Shown here: positions 1-9,192 of the stretch, piece by piece
How the letters are laid out: the number at the start of each line of letters is the position of its first letter
How positions within the stretch are numbered: the stretch's first letter is position 1
Assembly (NCBI RefSeq): GCF_044335535.1
Contig: NZ_JBIQVZ010000001.1
Coordinates: 1,116,001 to 1,180,000, forward strand
Origin: Mariniflexile sp044335535
GTDB taxonomy: Bacteria > Bacteroidota > Bacteroidia > Flavobacteriales > Flavobacteriaceae
Direction: 5' to 3'
Length of the DNA stretch: 64,000 bases
Program-made: the position numbers and the translations under genes
The notes under the pieces: model-generated
Database searches by the model: none
Told to the model about the DNA's origin: nothing
The model's input: only the letters and a program-made list of their open reading frames with translations

Positions 1-529
1 CAGATCTAAATAGGTGATCTGGTATTTGGTTTGCAGTCATTGCTAAAATATCGTTATCGGACGTATCAAACTTGCCTCCAATAGTTATTACATCGTCACC
101 TGTATTAGTTTCGCCTATGTATAAATCTTTTAAATAAATATAAACCTCTCTTCCTATATTGAATTGATTGTAAGTGTCTCCCTGATTTAAAACAATCTTA
201 AGTGTTGAAGTAGGATTTGTTGGGTTGTCTTGAATAAAGAATTCTTTGTAAAAATTCCCTGTTTCATCACTTGAAGACACATAACCTTTTACTGCAATTT
301 CAGAAATTATTTGAGTGGCTTCATATGGAACAAAGTTATTTTTTACTTCTGCAATGGTTTGCAACTGAACTTGACCACTTTCTATTTTACCTAATAACTT
401 TGTCAGTCCTTCATTCTCATCATTTCCTAAGCTTTTAGGCACTGTAAAACTATCATCTTGTACACATGAGGTGATAGCAAAACCAGCCACTACAGCCAGT
501 ATTAACATTAAACTTTTATTTGTTCTCAT
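1..529 (-). CDS. DUF5689-type lipoprotein, C-terminus cut by window edge
   Basis: The reading frame opens at an ATG at 529 and runs off the left edge, so only about 176 N-terminal residues are visible. It starts MRTNKSLMLILAVVAG and has a lipobox-like FAITSC, so it should be exported and lipid-anchored. The visible mature part (NNFVPYEATQIISEIAVKGYVSS, split here as a description of the region near residues 60-80) looks like the start of a DUF5689 OB-fold-like domain, a family usually found beside TonB receptors in Flavobacteriia. It lies 125 bases downstream of the TonB receptor on the same strand and is probably its partner. The family assignment is from memory of the domain pattern; the function is unknown. 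Confidence 0.7.
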   Translation of the reverse strand, partial: MRTNKSLMLILAVVAGFAITSCVQDDSFTVPKSLGNDENEGLTKLLGKIESGQVQLQTIAEVKNNFVPYEATQIISEIAVKGYVSSSDETGNFYKEFFIQDNPTNPTSTLKIVLNQGDTYNQFNIGREVYIYLKDLYIGETNTGDDVITIGGKFDTSDNDILAMTANQIPDHLFRS

Positions 530-574
530 AGTCTTTAATATTATTCGTTTATTTGTTTATTCTGAATTCAAAAT

Positions 575-642
575 TCAGAATATGGTGTCGCTTTATTTTC
601 ATGGGTGTTTGTAAACAAACTTCTTTTTTGTAGTGATTTCAT
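575..642 (-). repeat. Palindromic leader repeat, copy A
   Basis: The plus-strand text contains GGTGTCGCTTTA near the left and GTGATTTCAT at the right. It aligns with the leaders at 3437-3511 and 24831-24904. It lies between the TonB receptor stop and the start of the DUF5689 gene, in the leader of the latter. Confidence 0.5.
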
Positions 643-654
643 AGTGTTTTTTTT

Positions 655-3423
655 TTAAAATCTTAGGTAAAAGTTAACGAAGTAATTAGCACCACGGACG
701 TACCAATATTTATTTCCGAATATGCGGGCAGGATTTGCATTATCATCTCTTAATTCACGGTAATTGGCATTTCTTCCTTGTTCAAATCCTCCTGTTTTGT
801 ACTCTTTATCTAAAAGGTTTCCTATGCTTGCAAAAAAGCCTATATACTTGCCACCAATTTTCCAAGATTTACCTCCAACAAGGTTTATAACCATATAATC
901 ATCAAATTTTTCTTGTTTCAGAAGTGCTCTCGCAATAGCTTCATCATAATCGTTAAATGGCAAACCATCAGCATCTAAATAAAAATTCTCAGTTCTTGTT
1001 AAGGTATTGATATCTACATACGCATTTGTGAAAAAATTTGCTGTTGCACCAAACCACCAGTAATCTGGATCTCTATATTCAAACCCAATGGAATAGGCAC
1101 GTTGTGGTCCTCCAGCAATTTTATAATCTTTCAAATTAGCTTGTCCATAAGATATGGAGCCACTTGATGATGTAAAATTAGCAGATGTTAAATACAGCTC
1201 TGGATTATTATCATATGTAAATTGACCCACAGAAGCAGCTCCTTTTAGTTTAATAGTTGGTGTTACCTGTGCTTCAATACCTAATTCTGTACCTATATTC
1301 TTTTTATCAATCCCTTGTAACACTTCTTGAACAAAAGCTGAAGTATCATTATCTTCTATATCTTCTCCACTTAAACCATCAGCGAAATAGAAACCAACTT
1401 CGTTAGCATCTTCAATTTTAGAATAGTACGCCGTTAATTTTACTTTTACTATGGGCGAACAGAAAATATAACTTGCATCCATAGCAGTTACTTTTTCTTC
1501 TTCTATATTCCTAACTATATCATGATTTTCTCTGGAGTTTGAATAGGTATTGCGTAACGATGGTGCTTTGGTAATATACCCGCTATTCACATCTATTAAA
1601 TGCTTTCCTGTTATTTTATAGGTAACTCCTGCTTTAGCACCAAAACCATTAAAAGTCAACGCTTCGCCTTTACCATGAGACAACGCCCCCGGAAACCTAC
1701 TGTGTTCCCATAAACCTTCTCTTTGGTAGCTTGTATTTGTTGCACTACCTGAAAGATAAAAATCGATTTTATTGTATTTAAATTGTGCTTGTGCATAACC
1801 TGAAATAACATTGGCAAATAAATTGTAGTTGTATCTATATGTATCGCCTTCACCTACAACTCTATCTGGATTTTGGGAGTCGTATTGGTAGTTATCAAAA
1901 GAATCTACATTTAAGACCCCCGTATTTGAACCTAACAAGTCCAAAATTTCTCCAAAATTTTCAGATTTCAATTTTTTATAGTTCACAGAAGCGTTTACTA
2001 TAATATTTTGATTGATTTCTGAATTCAAAATTGAATTTAATGTAAGTAGTTTATCGTCATTCCTATCCTCATACAATACATAAGCAGCTGTTGTGCCTGT
2101 AACATTGTTGGTAAGGTTGGCGTCATAAATTCTGTTCCAATCTATTTGTCCGTTATTTAAAAATTCTTGTTCTGCTTCATAGGCTCCAGATGTATCAGGT
2201 CCATCGGGATCTGACAAAAAATAACTTGGTAATTTTTGGTAGTACGTTGGACTTGGGTTAGCGCCTCCTGCATAATCTAACCTACTATTACCAACCTGTC
2301 CAAATTGATAACCAACGTTGGTATTTAACTTTGTTTTTTTAGAAATATCCCAATAATGGTTTAGCATCAAAATGGGCTCTTCTACTTTTTTTATACGCGA
2401 ATTGCGCTTTTCCCCATCTTGCCAACCCCAATAATCGTTATACTTTATGTCTTTTAAATCGTATACTTCCTGAGTGTTTGGCGACGATTTCCCACGTCTG
2501 TTTGGTGCGTAAATAGCTGTGATATTTAAACTATGCTTATCTCCAAATTGTTTCTCTATAGAGACAAAAAATGAATTGGCATCATAAAACGTGGCATTTT
2601 GATAGCCTTCGTTACCCCAACGTCTCGATGCCATCATGGCCATAGACCAGCCATTTTTCATTAAACCGGTTGCATAACTTGTCATCGCTCTATTGGTATA
2701 ACTTCTATTGGAAAATGAATAGGTAATTTGCCCACCTTCACGATAATTGGAGGCTCTGGTATTCATATTGGTGGTTCCTAAAATACCTCCAAAATTATAC
2801 GCCGATGGAGTTAAACCTGAAGTCAATTCTTGGTTTCTTAGCATATCGTTTAATCCGCCCCAGTTGCTCCATTGTGGTCTACCATCATATACCTTGTTCA
2901 TTTCAATGCCATTAATCAGTACTGAACCGTTTTCAGAATCCAATCCTCGTACTCTAAAAAACGACGAGCTAAATTCGAATGCTGCAGTACGTTGAAACAC
3001 ATCTAGGGATGATGATAATAACCCAGAAATGTTGTCTGAACCACTGGTATCGTCGTTCAATTCATCATCGGAAAGGGTAATGGTAAATAAATCTTGAGAA
3101 CTTGTAATATCAAATTCTAAAGTCATATCGGCAATGTTTACTGTTCTGGCTTCATTTACAACTATAGAATATCGCTTGGTAATATAACCTACTTTAGAAA
3201 TTCTTAAAACCTGCTCACCCAAAGGCACATTTGCAGAAAACGCAAAGATCCCTTTAGCATCTGTTTGTGTTGTTTGATCTGTTTCTTCTATAGTGACAGA
3301 AACATTTGGGATTGGTTCAAAAGACACTGCGTCTTTTACACTGCCTTTTACAATGGTTTGTTGTGCAAAACCCGTGAAAATTGAAAACATTCCAAATAAA
3401 GAAATAAATAGTCTTTTTTTCAT
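655..3423 (-). CDS. TonB-dependent receptor with carboxypeptidase-regulatory-like domain
   Basis: This is an outer-membrane, TonB-gated uptake receptor of 922 residues. A signal peptide (MKKRLFISLFGMFSIFTGFA) is followed by a carboxypeptidase-D regulatory-like beta-sandwich (about residues 24-100), a plug domain (about 110-230, with RVRGLDSENGSVLINGIEMN) and a beta-barrel ending in a terminal aromatic residue (NFYLRF), as expected for BamA-dependent insertion. Aromatic and Asn-rich barrel strands are typical of Bacteroidota receptors. It precedes the DUF5689 lipoprotein on the same strand and is divergent from a secreted endonuclease/phosphatase. The substrate is unknown; the neighbours weakly suggest phosphorus or nucleic-acid scavenging, which is inference. 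No SusD-like gene is present. Confidence 0.9.
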   Translation of the reverse strand: MKKRLFISLFGMFSIFTGFAQQTIVKGSVKDAVSFEPIPNVSVTIEETDQTTQTDAKGIFAFSANVPLGEQVLRISKVGYITKRYSIVVNEARTVNIADMTLEFDITSSQDLFTITLSDDELNDDTSGSDNISGLLSSSLDVFQRTAAFEFSSSFFRVRGLDSENGSVLINGIEMNKVYDGRPQWSNWGGLNDMLRNQELTSGLTPSAYNFGGILGTTNMNTRASNYREGGQITYSFSNRSYTNRAMTSYATGLMKNGWSMAMMASRRWGNEGYQNATFYDANSFFVSIEKQFGDKHSLNITAIYAPNRRGKSSPNTQEVYDLKDIKYNDYWGWQDGEKRNSRIKKVEEPILMLNHYWDISKKTKLNTNVGYQFGQVGNSRLDYAGGANPSPTYYQKLPSYFLSDPDGPDTSGAYEAEQEFLNNGQIDWNRIYDANLTNNVTGTTAAYVLYEDRNDDKLLTLNSILNSEINQNIIVNASVNYKKLKSENFGEILDLLGSNTGVLNVDSFDNYQYDSQNPDRVVGEGDTYRYNYNLFANVISGYAQAQFKYNKIDFYLSGSATNTSYQREGLWEHSRFPGALSHGKGEALTFNGFGAKAGVTYKITGKHLIDVNSGYITKAPSLRNTYSNSRENHDIVRNIEEEKVTAMDASYIFCSPIVKVKLTAYYSKIEDANEVGFYFADGLSGEDIEDNDTSAFVQEVLQGIDKKNIGTELGIEAQVTPTIKLKGAASVGQFTYDNNPELYLTSANFTSSSGSISYGQANLKDYKIAGGPQRAYSIGFEYRDPDYWWFGATANFFTNAYVDINTLTRTENFYLDADGLPFNDYDEAIARALLKQEKFDDYMVINLVGGKSWKIGGKYIGFFASIGNLLDKEYKTGGFEQGRNANYRELRDDNANPARIFGNKYWYVRGANYFVNFYLRF

Positions 3424-3436
3424 ACGTAAACATCTA

Positions 3437-3511
3437 TTGTTTTAAAGGTTATATGATATCGCTTTATTTGAATAAGTGTTTACACGCAAATTTTTGTTGA
3501 AGCAATTTCAT
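3437..3511 (-). repeat. Palindromic leader repeat, copy B
   Basis: The plus-strand text carries ATATGATATCGCTTTA at the left and GCAATTTCAT at the right, with arms that can pair. The left part also shares an ATTGTTTTAAAGG block with copy C at 24831. It lies in the 5' leader of the TonB receptor gene that starts at 3423. Confidence 0.55.
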
Positions 3512-3634
3512 ACTGAAATTAAAAGTTGTAAGTTAAATAATATTAGTTTAATAATCTAATTACTATTATATTTAATTAATATTTACTTTTGGCTTATAAT
3601 TTGTAATCCAAATAATACTAACAACATTTCATTG

Positions 3635-4690
3635 ATGAGAAAAATTAAACTCTGTTTTTTAACCTTCATTTTATTCTTTATAGTACAAGCTAACGCACAA
3701 GAAAAAAAGGTTTATAAAATACATACAATTGCCTTCTATAATTTAGAAAACCTATTCGATCCTGTAGATGACCCTACCAAGTTTGATGAAGCGAGTCCCA
3801 TTATGAAACTAAACACAAACAGAGAAGAGGTATACAAAAAGAAAGTGAGTAATATGGCTCGTGTTTTAGCCGATATTGGTAAAGAGGACACCAACAACTC
3901 GCCTGCCGTTATTGGGGTTTGTGAGGTTGAAAACAGAGAAGTTTTAGAAGATGTTGTTAATGACACTTTATTAAGAAGTAAAGATTACGGCATTATACAC
4001 TACCCCTCGCCTGATGTTAGAGGTATTGATGTGGCACTGTTATACCAAAAAAAACTTTTCACTCCTATTTCTACAAGCAGCCATGAATTAAAGATATTTG
4101 ATGACCAAACCAGAAAACGTGTGTATACCAGAGACCAATTGCTGGTTAGTGGCAAACTGGAAGACGATTTAATACATGTCATAGTAAACCACTGGCCCTC
4201 AAGAAGCAGTGGTGAAGCAAAAAGCAGACCCAAACGTGTAGCGGCTGCCAAACTAACCAAACATTTAGTAGATTCGCTGCAAGCTATAGACCCTTACGCT
4301 AAGATTTTTGTTATGGGTGATTTAAACGACGACCCTACAAATGAAAGCATTAAAAAAGTTTTAAAAACTGAAAAAGACAAAGAAAAAGTAGGTTTTAAAG
4401 GCATTTACAACCCTTATGAAAATTACTTTAAAAACGGATTGGGAACTACAGCCCATAGAGATGCCTGGAGTTTATTTGATCAAATAATGATTACCAAACC
4501 TTTACTTGAAAAAGATTATTCGTCATTCCAATTTTATAAAGCTAGCATTTACAACAAAAACTATTTAATTGGCAAATCAGGTACTTACAAAGGCTACCCA
4601 AAACGCAGCTTTTCTAATGGTGGTTTTACCGATGGGTTTAGTGACCACTTTCCTGTTTATGTTTATATTATAAAGGAAGTAGGCAATTAG
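3635..4690 (+). CDS. Secreted endonuclease/exonuclease/phosphatase-family protein
   Basis: This is a metal-dependent phosphodiesterase of the DNase I/exonuclease III fold, about 351 residues. The ATG at 3635 is chosen over the TTG one codon earlier. The signal peptide ends ...VQANAQ. Fold motifs appear in order: IAFYNLENLFD (metal-binding N), IGVCEVEN (catalytic E), VNHWPSRS (catalytic H), FVMGDLNDDP (D-x-N) and the C-terminal SDHFPVY (general-base D-H pair). It is divergent from the TonB receptor at 655-3423, an arrangement common in Flavobacteriia, which suggests co-function in extracellular nucleic-acid or phosphoester degradation (inference). It could act on DNA, RNA, phospholipid or sugar phosphate; the sequence alone does not decide. 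Confidence 0.85.
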   Translation: MRKIKLCFLTFILFFIVQANAQEKKVYKIHTIAFYNLENLFDPVDDPTKFDEASPIMKLNTNREEVYKKKVSNMARVLADIGKEDTNNSPAVIGVCEVENREVLEDVVNDTLLRSKDYGIIHYPSPDVRGIDVALLYQKKLFTPISTSSHELKIFDDQTRKRVYTRDQLLVSGKLEDDLIHVIVNHWPSRSSGEAKSRPKRVAAAKLTKHLVDSLQAIDPYAKIFVMGDLNDDPTNESIKKVLKTEKDKEKVGFKGIYNPYENYFKNGLGTTAHRDAWSLFDQIMITKPLLEKDYSSFQFYKASIYNKNYLIGKSGTYKGYPKRSFSNGGFTDGFSDHFPVYVYIIKEVGN

Positions 4691-4708
4691 TTTTACTAAT
4701 ATATAAAA

Positions 4709-4844
4709 CAAAAAGAGGTTAAAAAGTCTAATTCTATGTCATATCGGGGCTTATCAAAATATTTTAACTTACTGCTAATCAATATCGGTTTCGACAAGCT
4801 CAACCTGACAAATTAAATTTAAAGGACTTTTTAGCCTCTTTTTG
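4709..4844. terminator. Split inverted repeat between convergent genes, with REP-like loop
   Basis: The left arm at 4709-4728 (CAAAAAGAGGTTAAAAAGTC) and right arm at 4825-4844 are reverse complements with one mismatch in 20. They sit between two convergent genes, where a bidirectional terminator is expected. The loop is unusually long, about 96 bases, and contains TTTCGACAAGCTCAACCTGA, a REP-like sequence. An ancestral short-loop terminator with inserted DNA is the simplest reading. Confidence 0.5.
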
Positions 4845-4847
4845 TTT

Positions 4848-5285
4848 CTAAGCTAACCAAATACTCCAAGGAATCCTTGATAAGAATAATATTAAAGCAA
4901 TACTATAAAAAATAGCTATTGGTTTTAGTTTTGCTTTTGAAGTTAGCTTCTTTTTATGTTTTGAATAGCCTATTGTAATTAAAGCAACAGCTATAATATT
5001 CACTAACGGATGTTCTACCAAATACAATCTTGCAAGCGGGTTCTTCATAACCTCAGCACCTAATTGGCTCCATAATTCGAATTTAGGAGATACAAAATAT
5101 AATATTAACCCAATTAGTAATTGAATATGCGATACTATTAAGGTAAATAACGATATTCTAAAATCTTTAGCCTCGTATTCTTTATCTCCAAATACTTTTA
5201 TTAATGCATTTACAACCGCAATAATTAAAATTAAAAGCACGAGATAAGCCCAATAAGAATGGAGTTTTAATACAACATCAGACAT
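4848..5285 (-). CDS. Small four-helix membrane protein (cytochrome-b-like family of Flavobacteriia)
   Basis: The product is a 145-residue integral membrane protein with four predicted hydrophobic segments (about residues 10-30, 46-66, 88-108 and 122-142). His residues near or within helices (HSYWAYL, SHIQLL, VEHPLVN) could bind haem, and homologues are often labelled cytochrome B, but no biochemical function can be read here. The start is an ATG at 5285. It converges with the nuclease gene, and its stop codon is three bases from the split terminator. Upstream, between it and atpC, lies a MITE-like repeat. Its function is unknown. Confidence 0.7.
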   Translation of the reverse strand: MSDVVLKLHSYWAYLVLLILIIAVVNALIKVFGDKEYEAKDFRISLFTLIVSHIQLLIGLILYFVSPKFELWSQLGAEVMKNPLARLYLVEHPLVNIIAVALITIGYSKHKKKLTSKAKLKPIAIFYSIALILFLSRIPWSIWLA

Positions 5286-5334
5286 GAATTAAATGATTTA
5301 AAATTTATAATAACAAATGTAGCAATTTAAAATA

Positions 5335-5512
5335 GAACTCATCTTGACTTTTTCTATTTCCTAAAACCTGCCGGCAGGCAGGAATGGCTATAATTCGTCT
5401 ATATTTCGTTTCTTTTTTTATACTTAGCTCTGCTATGCCTTTCAAAAAGCGCCTCATCTATATAAATTTTATCTCATTTTCGGTTAAAAACAAAAAGTCT
5501 AGATAAGTTCAT
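5335..5512 (-). repeat. MITE-like element, copy 3 (diverged)
   Basis: The ends are inverted repeats: GAACTCATCTTGACTTTTT at 5335 and AAAAAGTCTAGATAAGTTC near 5495-5510. Read on the minus strand, the interior (GGCATAGCAGAGCTAAG, then an A-rich run and GAAATATAGAC) aligns with the copy at 33287-33445. An extra palindrome, CCTGCCGGCAGGCAGG (5367-5382), has been added inside. No open reading frame. Confidence 0.6.
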
Positions 5513-5514
5513 AT

Positions 5515-5546
5515 AAAAAAACCGCTTCAACTGAAGCGGTTTTATC
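5515..5546. terminator. Rho-independent terminator after atpC
   Basis: A hairpin AAAACCGCTTCA-AC-TGAAGCGGTTTT has a 12-bp perfect stem. The minus-strand T-run follows the atpC stop at 5570. The A-run on the other side makes it potentially bidirectional. Confidence 0.85.
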
Positions 5547-5569
5547 TTATACAAGTAATAAGATAACGT

Positions 5570-5860
5570 TTAGTCTACTAAAACAATTACTTTATTATCT
5601 TTCATTTCAATAGTGCCAGAATTGATTTTTAGCGTTAAAATTTTCTGATCGTCTTTACGAGGAACAATTTCAGAGTGTAACGTATCCAAAACCAAATTTT
5701 GTGTATGTGTATTAATTTTAATGGTACCTTCTTTTAAAAGAGACACAATAGAAGCGTGATCTTTTAATATTTGGAATTCACCATTAAGACCAGGAAGCGT
5801 TACAGAATCAATTTCTGAACTGAACAAAGTAGCTTCTGGTGATACAATTTCTAAATACAT
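5570..5860 (-). CDS. atpC: ATP synthase F1 subunit epsilon
   Basis: This is the central-stalk subunit of F1F0 ATP synthase, located on the cytoplasmic face of the inner membrane. The 96-residue protein begins MYLEIVSPEATLFSSEIDSV and contains LPGLNGEFQILKDHASIVSLL, the typical epsilon beta-sandwich pattern. It lacks the C-terminal two-helix inhibitory domain of the roughly 135-residue E. coli subunit, which is normal for Bacteroidota. It follows atpD by 103 bases and is followed by a strong terminator, so it is the last gene of a two-gene operon. Confidence 0.93.
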   Translation of the reverse strand: MYLEIVSPEATLFSSEIDSVTLPGLNGEFQILKDHASIVSLLKEGTIKINTHTQNLVLDTLHSEIVPRKDDQKILTLKINSGTIEMKDNKVIVLVD

Positions 5861-5963
5861 ATTTAAACTTGTTTAAATACCCTGAATTTATCTCAGGGTC
5901 TTTTAATGTTTATTCGAGTTTCAATTTAAGAGATACTGAAACAAGTTCAGCATTAGCTTCGGC

Positions 5964-7472
5964 TTACGCCTCAGCTAGCATTTTCTCTCCGGACTCAATA
6001 GCTTCTTCAATAGTACCTTTAAGGTTAAACGCAGCTTCTGGCAAGTGATCTAATTCACCATCCATAATCATGTTAAATCCTTTAATGGTTTCTTTAATGT
6101 CTACTAAAACCCCTGGAATACCTGTAAATTGTTCTGCTACGTGGAAAGGTTGGGATAAGAAACGTTGCACGCGTCTTGCACGTCCTACAGCTAATTTATC
6201 ATCCTCAGAAAGCTCTTCCATACCAAGAATAGCAATAATATCTTGTAATTCTTTGTAGCGTTGTAACAACTCTTTCACACGTTGTGCACAAGCATAATGA
6301 TCTTTACCTAAAATATCGGCAGTTAAAATTCTAGAAGTAGAATCTAATGGGTCTACCGCAGGATAAATACCTAACTCAGCAATTTTACGTGATAATACAG
6401 TTGTAGCATCTAAGTGGGCAAACGTTGTTGCAGGCGCAGGATCCGTTAAATCATCCGCAGGTACGTAAACCGCTTGTACCGATGTAATAGAACCTCTTTT
6501 TGTTGAAGTAATACGCTCTTGCATAGCTCCCATCTCAGTTGCTAAAGTTGGTTGGTAACCTACTGCAGATGGCATACGACCTAATAATGCAGATACCTCA
6601 GAACCCGCTTGTGTAAAACGGAAGATGTTATCTACGAAGAAAAGTACGTCTTTACCTTGTCCTTCACCAGCACCATCACGGAAATACTCAGCAATTGTTA
6701 AACCAGATAAGGCAACACGTGCACGTGCTCCTGGTGGCTCGTTCATTTGACCGAATACGAAAGTTGCTTTAGATTCTTTCATTTTAGATTTATCAACTTT
6801 AGACAAATCCCATCCACCATTTTCCATAGAATGCATAAAATCATCACCATAGCGAATAATTCCAGATTCTAACATCTCTCTTAAAAGGTCATTTCCTTCA
6901 CGAGTTCTTTCTCCAACACCAGCAAATACTGATAATCCACCATGTCCTTTTGCAATATTGTTAATCAACTCTTGAATCAATACCGTTTTACCTACACCAG
7001 CACCACCAAATAAACCAATTTTACCTCCTTTTGCATAAGGTTCAATTAAGTCGATTACTTTAATACCTGTAAATAAAACTTCGGTAGAAGTTGATAAATC
7101 TTCGAATTTAGGTGCTTGACGGTGAATTGGCAACCCAGCATTTCCAGCTTTAGGTAAATCTCCAAGACCATCAATAGCATCTCCAATTACATTAAACAAA
7201 CGTCCGTAAACATCATCGCCAATAGGCATTTGTATAGGCGCTCCAGTTGCAACAACTTCAGTACCTCTGCTTAAACCGTCTGATGAGTCCATAGCAATAG
7301 TACGTACCGTATCCTCACCAATGTGAGATTGCACTTCTAATACTAATAAAGAACCGTCAGGTCTTTTAATTTCTAATGAATCATAAATTTTTGGAAGTTC
7401 AGAACCAGCACCGAATTCAACATCGATAACCGGACCTACTATCTGTGCAACCTTACCTGTAACTTTAGACAT
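5964..7472 (-). CDS. atpD: ATP synthase F1 subunit beta
   Basis: This is the catalytic beta subunit of F1F0 ATP synthase, 502 residues, full length. The Walker A motif GGAGVGKT lies at about residues 156-163, with GERTREGNDL following. The ALSGLTIAEYFRD and ATTVLSRKIAELGIYPAVDPLDS signatures are present, and the MEELSEDDKL variant of DELSEED lies near residue 410. It is paired only with atpC; the other atp genes are not in the window, consistent with the split atp organisation of Flavobacteriia. A TATCTTTG -7 box lies about 60 bases upstream. Confidence 0.98.
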   Translation of the reverse strand: MSKVTGKVAQIVGPVIDVEFGAGSELPKIYDSLEIKRPDGSLLVLEVQSHIGEDTVRTIAMDSSDGLSRGTEVVATGAPIQMPIGDDVYGRLFNVIGDAIDGLGDLPKAGNAGLPIHRQAPKFEDLSTSTEVLFTGIKVIDLIEPYAKGGKIGLFGGAGVGKTVLIQELINNIAKGHGGLSVFAGVGERTREGNDLLREMLESGIIRYGDDFMHSMENGGWDLSKVDKSKMKESKATFVFGQMNEPPGARARVALSGLTIAEYFRDGAGEGQGKDVLFFVDNIFRFTQAGSEVSALLGRMPSAVGYQPTLATEMGAMQERITSTKRGSITSVQAVYVPADDLTDPAPATTFAHLDATTVLSRKIAELGIYPAVDPLDSTSRILTADILGKDHYACAQRVKELLQRYKELQDIIAILGMEELSEDDKLAVGRARRVQRFLSQPFHVAEQFTGIPGVLVDIKETIKGFNMIMDGELDHLPEAAFNLKGTIEEAIESGEKMLAEA

Positions 7473-7532
7473 TGCTTATATGTTTAATATTATGCGTTTT
7501 AATTGAATGAAAACACTTTTAGTTTCCGCGTG

Positions 7533-7540
7533 CAAAGATA
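7533..7540 (-). promoter_or_regulatory. Candidate -7 box of atpD promoter
   Basis: TATCTTTG on the minus strand matches the Bacteroidota TAnnTTTG consensus. It lies 61 bases before the atpD start, leaving a leader of about 50 bases. No convincing TTG -33 element is seen at 19 bases. Confidence 0.45.
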
Positions 7541-7587
7541 ATTTTTTTAATTTAAATTGAAAGTTGTTTTTTAAGCTTTTTTACAAT

Positions 7588-7620
7588 AAAAAAACGCCTT
7601 GAAATTCAAGGCGTTTTTAT
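7588..7620. terminator. Rho-independent terminator after the GDSL lipoprotein gene
   Basis: The hairpin AAAAACGCCTTGAA-A-TTCAAGGCGTTTTT has a long perfect stem and flanking A and T runs. It lies just beyond the stop at 7635 on the minus strand. Confidence 0.85.
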
Positions 7621-7634
7621 GATGTTCTTTAAAA

Positions 7635-9191
7635 TTAATTTAAGGTTGGAGAATAATTTGTTGGATAGTCTCCTGCTTTTGCAACATTTCCTGATGCGAT
7701 AAAGTTCGAACCAAAAGCTTCATCTATTTTTTCCAAAAATTTATTAGCCAAATAAGCGTAGCCTCTAGCTGTTAAATGTACACCATCTAAGCCTATTGCT
7801 CCACCTGTAACTAATTTTGTTGTCATGGTATAATTATCAAAAGGAATACCATTTAAAGTGGCGTCTTGCAGTATTTGATTTAAATCTACAAGTGCAACAT
7901 TTGGATTTGCATTAGCTACAGCTTCAATGGTATTGTTGTAAGCATCGGTAGCGTCTTTAATTTCTTGTTGTTCTTCCGGGGTTAAAACCCATTTGTCTGC
8001 TAAAGGAATAGCAACTCCATTAACGGTTTGTGCATTTCCAGGAATGGCTTCTGTCCCAATAAATGACGATGCGGTTAATACTAACAAATCTTCAGGGGTT
8101 GCTTGCCTCATACTTATCAATGCAGGGTTTATTCCTGTTAAATCGGTTAAGCTTTCATCCATAATAACAACGGCGTTATTTTGAGAAGCAGAAAATACAA
8201 TGGTTCTCTTTGCTATCTCCAGATTTGCATTTTCTTGACTAATTGCGTTAACACTAACTAAATATGCAAATGCCTGAACAATTCCCGCATTATAAGCTCC
8301 ATAAGCAGAAGCACTATTTAAAAATCCTGCGGTTGCTGCGTCTAATGGAATTGGATTATAAGGAACCGTTGTAAAATGTGGTAAGTCTTTTACATAAGGA
8401 ACATTGGTTATCACACCTTTTGCGCCACCTGATGTTAATGTTGTAACAATGTAACCGAAAGTTTGGTCAAAACCTACCCCAACAACTCCTGCACTTGGTG
8501 TAATTGTATTTGAACCATCGCCCCCAGAAGTTGCATAACCCAAAACATCATTACCGCCAATTTCTGATAATGTGAAAAATGTTGGGTTTTGTGCCATGGC
8601 ATCACCTAAAACAGTCGCTGTGGTGCTCGATGCCATTCTTACAAAATAAGGATTAGCGGTTTTGGTTGCTAAATTTGCAATGTTTCCATATCCATCAAAC
8701 AATAAATGATAACTTTTAGCTCCAGGAACTCCCATATTGTTAAAAGGACCAGTTGGTTTATTTATAGCAATATCTGTACTCACGGTTACAGGACCAATTA
8801 CAGATTCCAAAGGCACTGGTCCAGCACCTCCAAAAACCAATCTTGGATCAAAACCAGGTAATCTTGAACCTCCTGCTGCTAACCCCCCATAATTATCACT
8901 TGTTAAGGGTTGTATAAAAGTACCGCCTCCAACTTTTGCAAATTGTTGAGATAATATATTAGGAAATGAATTTTCTTGAGCAGCTTTAAATAAAGCATTA
9001 TCGGTAAATCCAGCACTAAATGAAGCCCCTATTGCTACATAGTTTGAAAAATCGGCAGAGCCAGCAGTTAGCTCAGGCAATTCAACTTCATCTTCAAGCC
9101 TGCTAACATCTTCAATATCGTTACATGCTACAAACCCTAATAGGATTATTAATAGCCATATATATTTTGTATTCATTATTTTAGTTTTCAT
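7635..9191 (-). CDS. GDSL/SGNH-like hydrolase lipoprotein
   Basis: This is a predicted lipid-anchored esterase or acylhydrolase of about 518 residues. The N-terminal KYIWLLIILLGFVACND carries a lipobox cysteine. SGNH blocks are visible: AIGASFSAGF (block I, with GAS in place of GDS), EIGGNDVLGY (block III, G-x-N-D) and DGVHLTARGY near the C-terminus (D-x-x-H). The start at 9191 lies one base after the TonB receptor stop; an ATG at 9176 is equally plausible, and a longer frame back to 9221 overlaps the receptor. The tight spacing says it is co-transcribed with the receptor at 9193-11988. A surface esterase acting on a substrate imported by that receptor is inferred. Confidence 0.82.
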   Translation of the reverse strand: MKTKIMNTKYIWLLIILLGFVACNDIEDVSRLEDEVELPELTAGSADFSNYVAIGASFSAGFTDNALFKAAQENSFPNILSQQFAKVGGGTFIQPLTSDNYGGLAAGGSRLPGFDPRLVFGGAGPVPLESVIGPVTVSTDIAINKPTGPFNNMGVPGAKSYHLLFDGYGNIANLATKTANPYFVRMASSTTATVLGDAMAQNPTFFTLSEIGGNDVLGYATSGGDGSNTITPSAGVVGVGFDQTFGYIVTTLTSGGAKGVITNVPYVKDLPHFTTVPYNPIPLDAATAGFLNSASAYGAYNAGIVQAFAYLVSVNAISQENANLEIAKRTIVFSASQNNAVVIMDESLTDLTGINPALISMRQATPEDLLVLTASSFIGTEAIPGNAQTVNGVAIPLADKWVLTPEEQQEIKDATDAYNNTIEAVANANPNVALVDLNQILQDATLNGIPFDNYTMTTKLVTGGAIGLDGVHLTARGYAYLANKFLEKIDEAFGSNFIASGNVAKAGDYPTNYSPTLN

Positions 9192-9192
9192 T

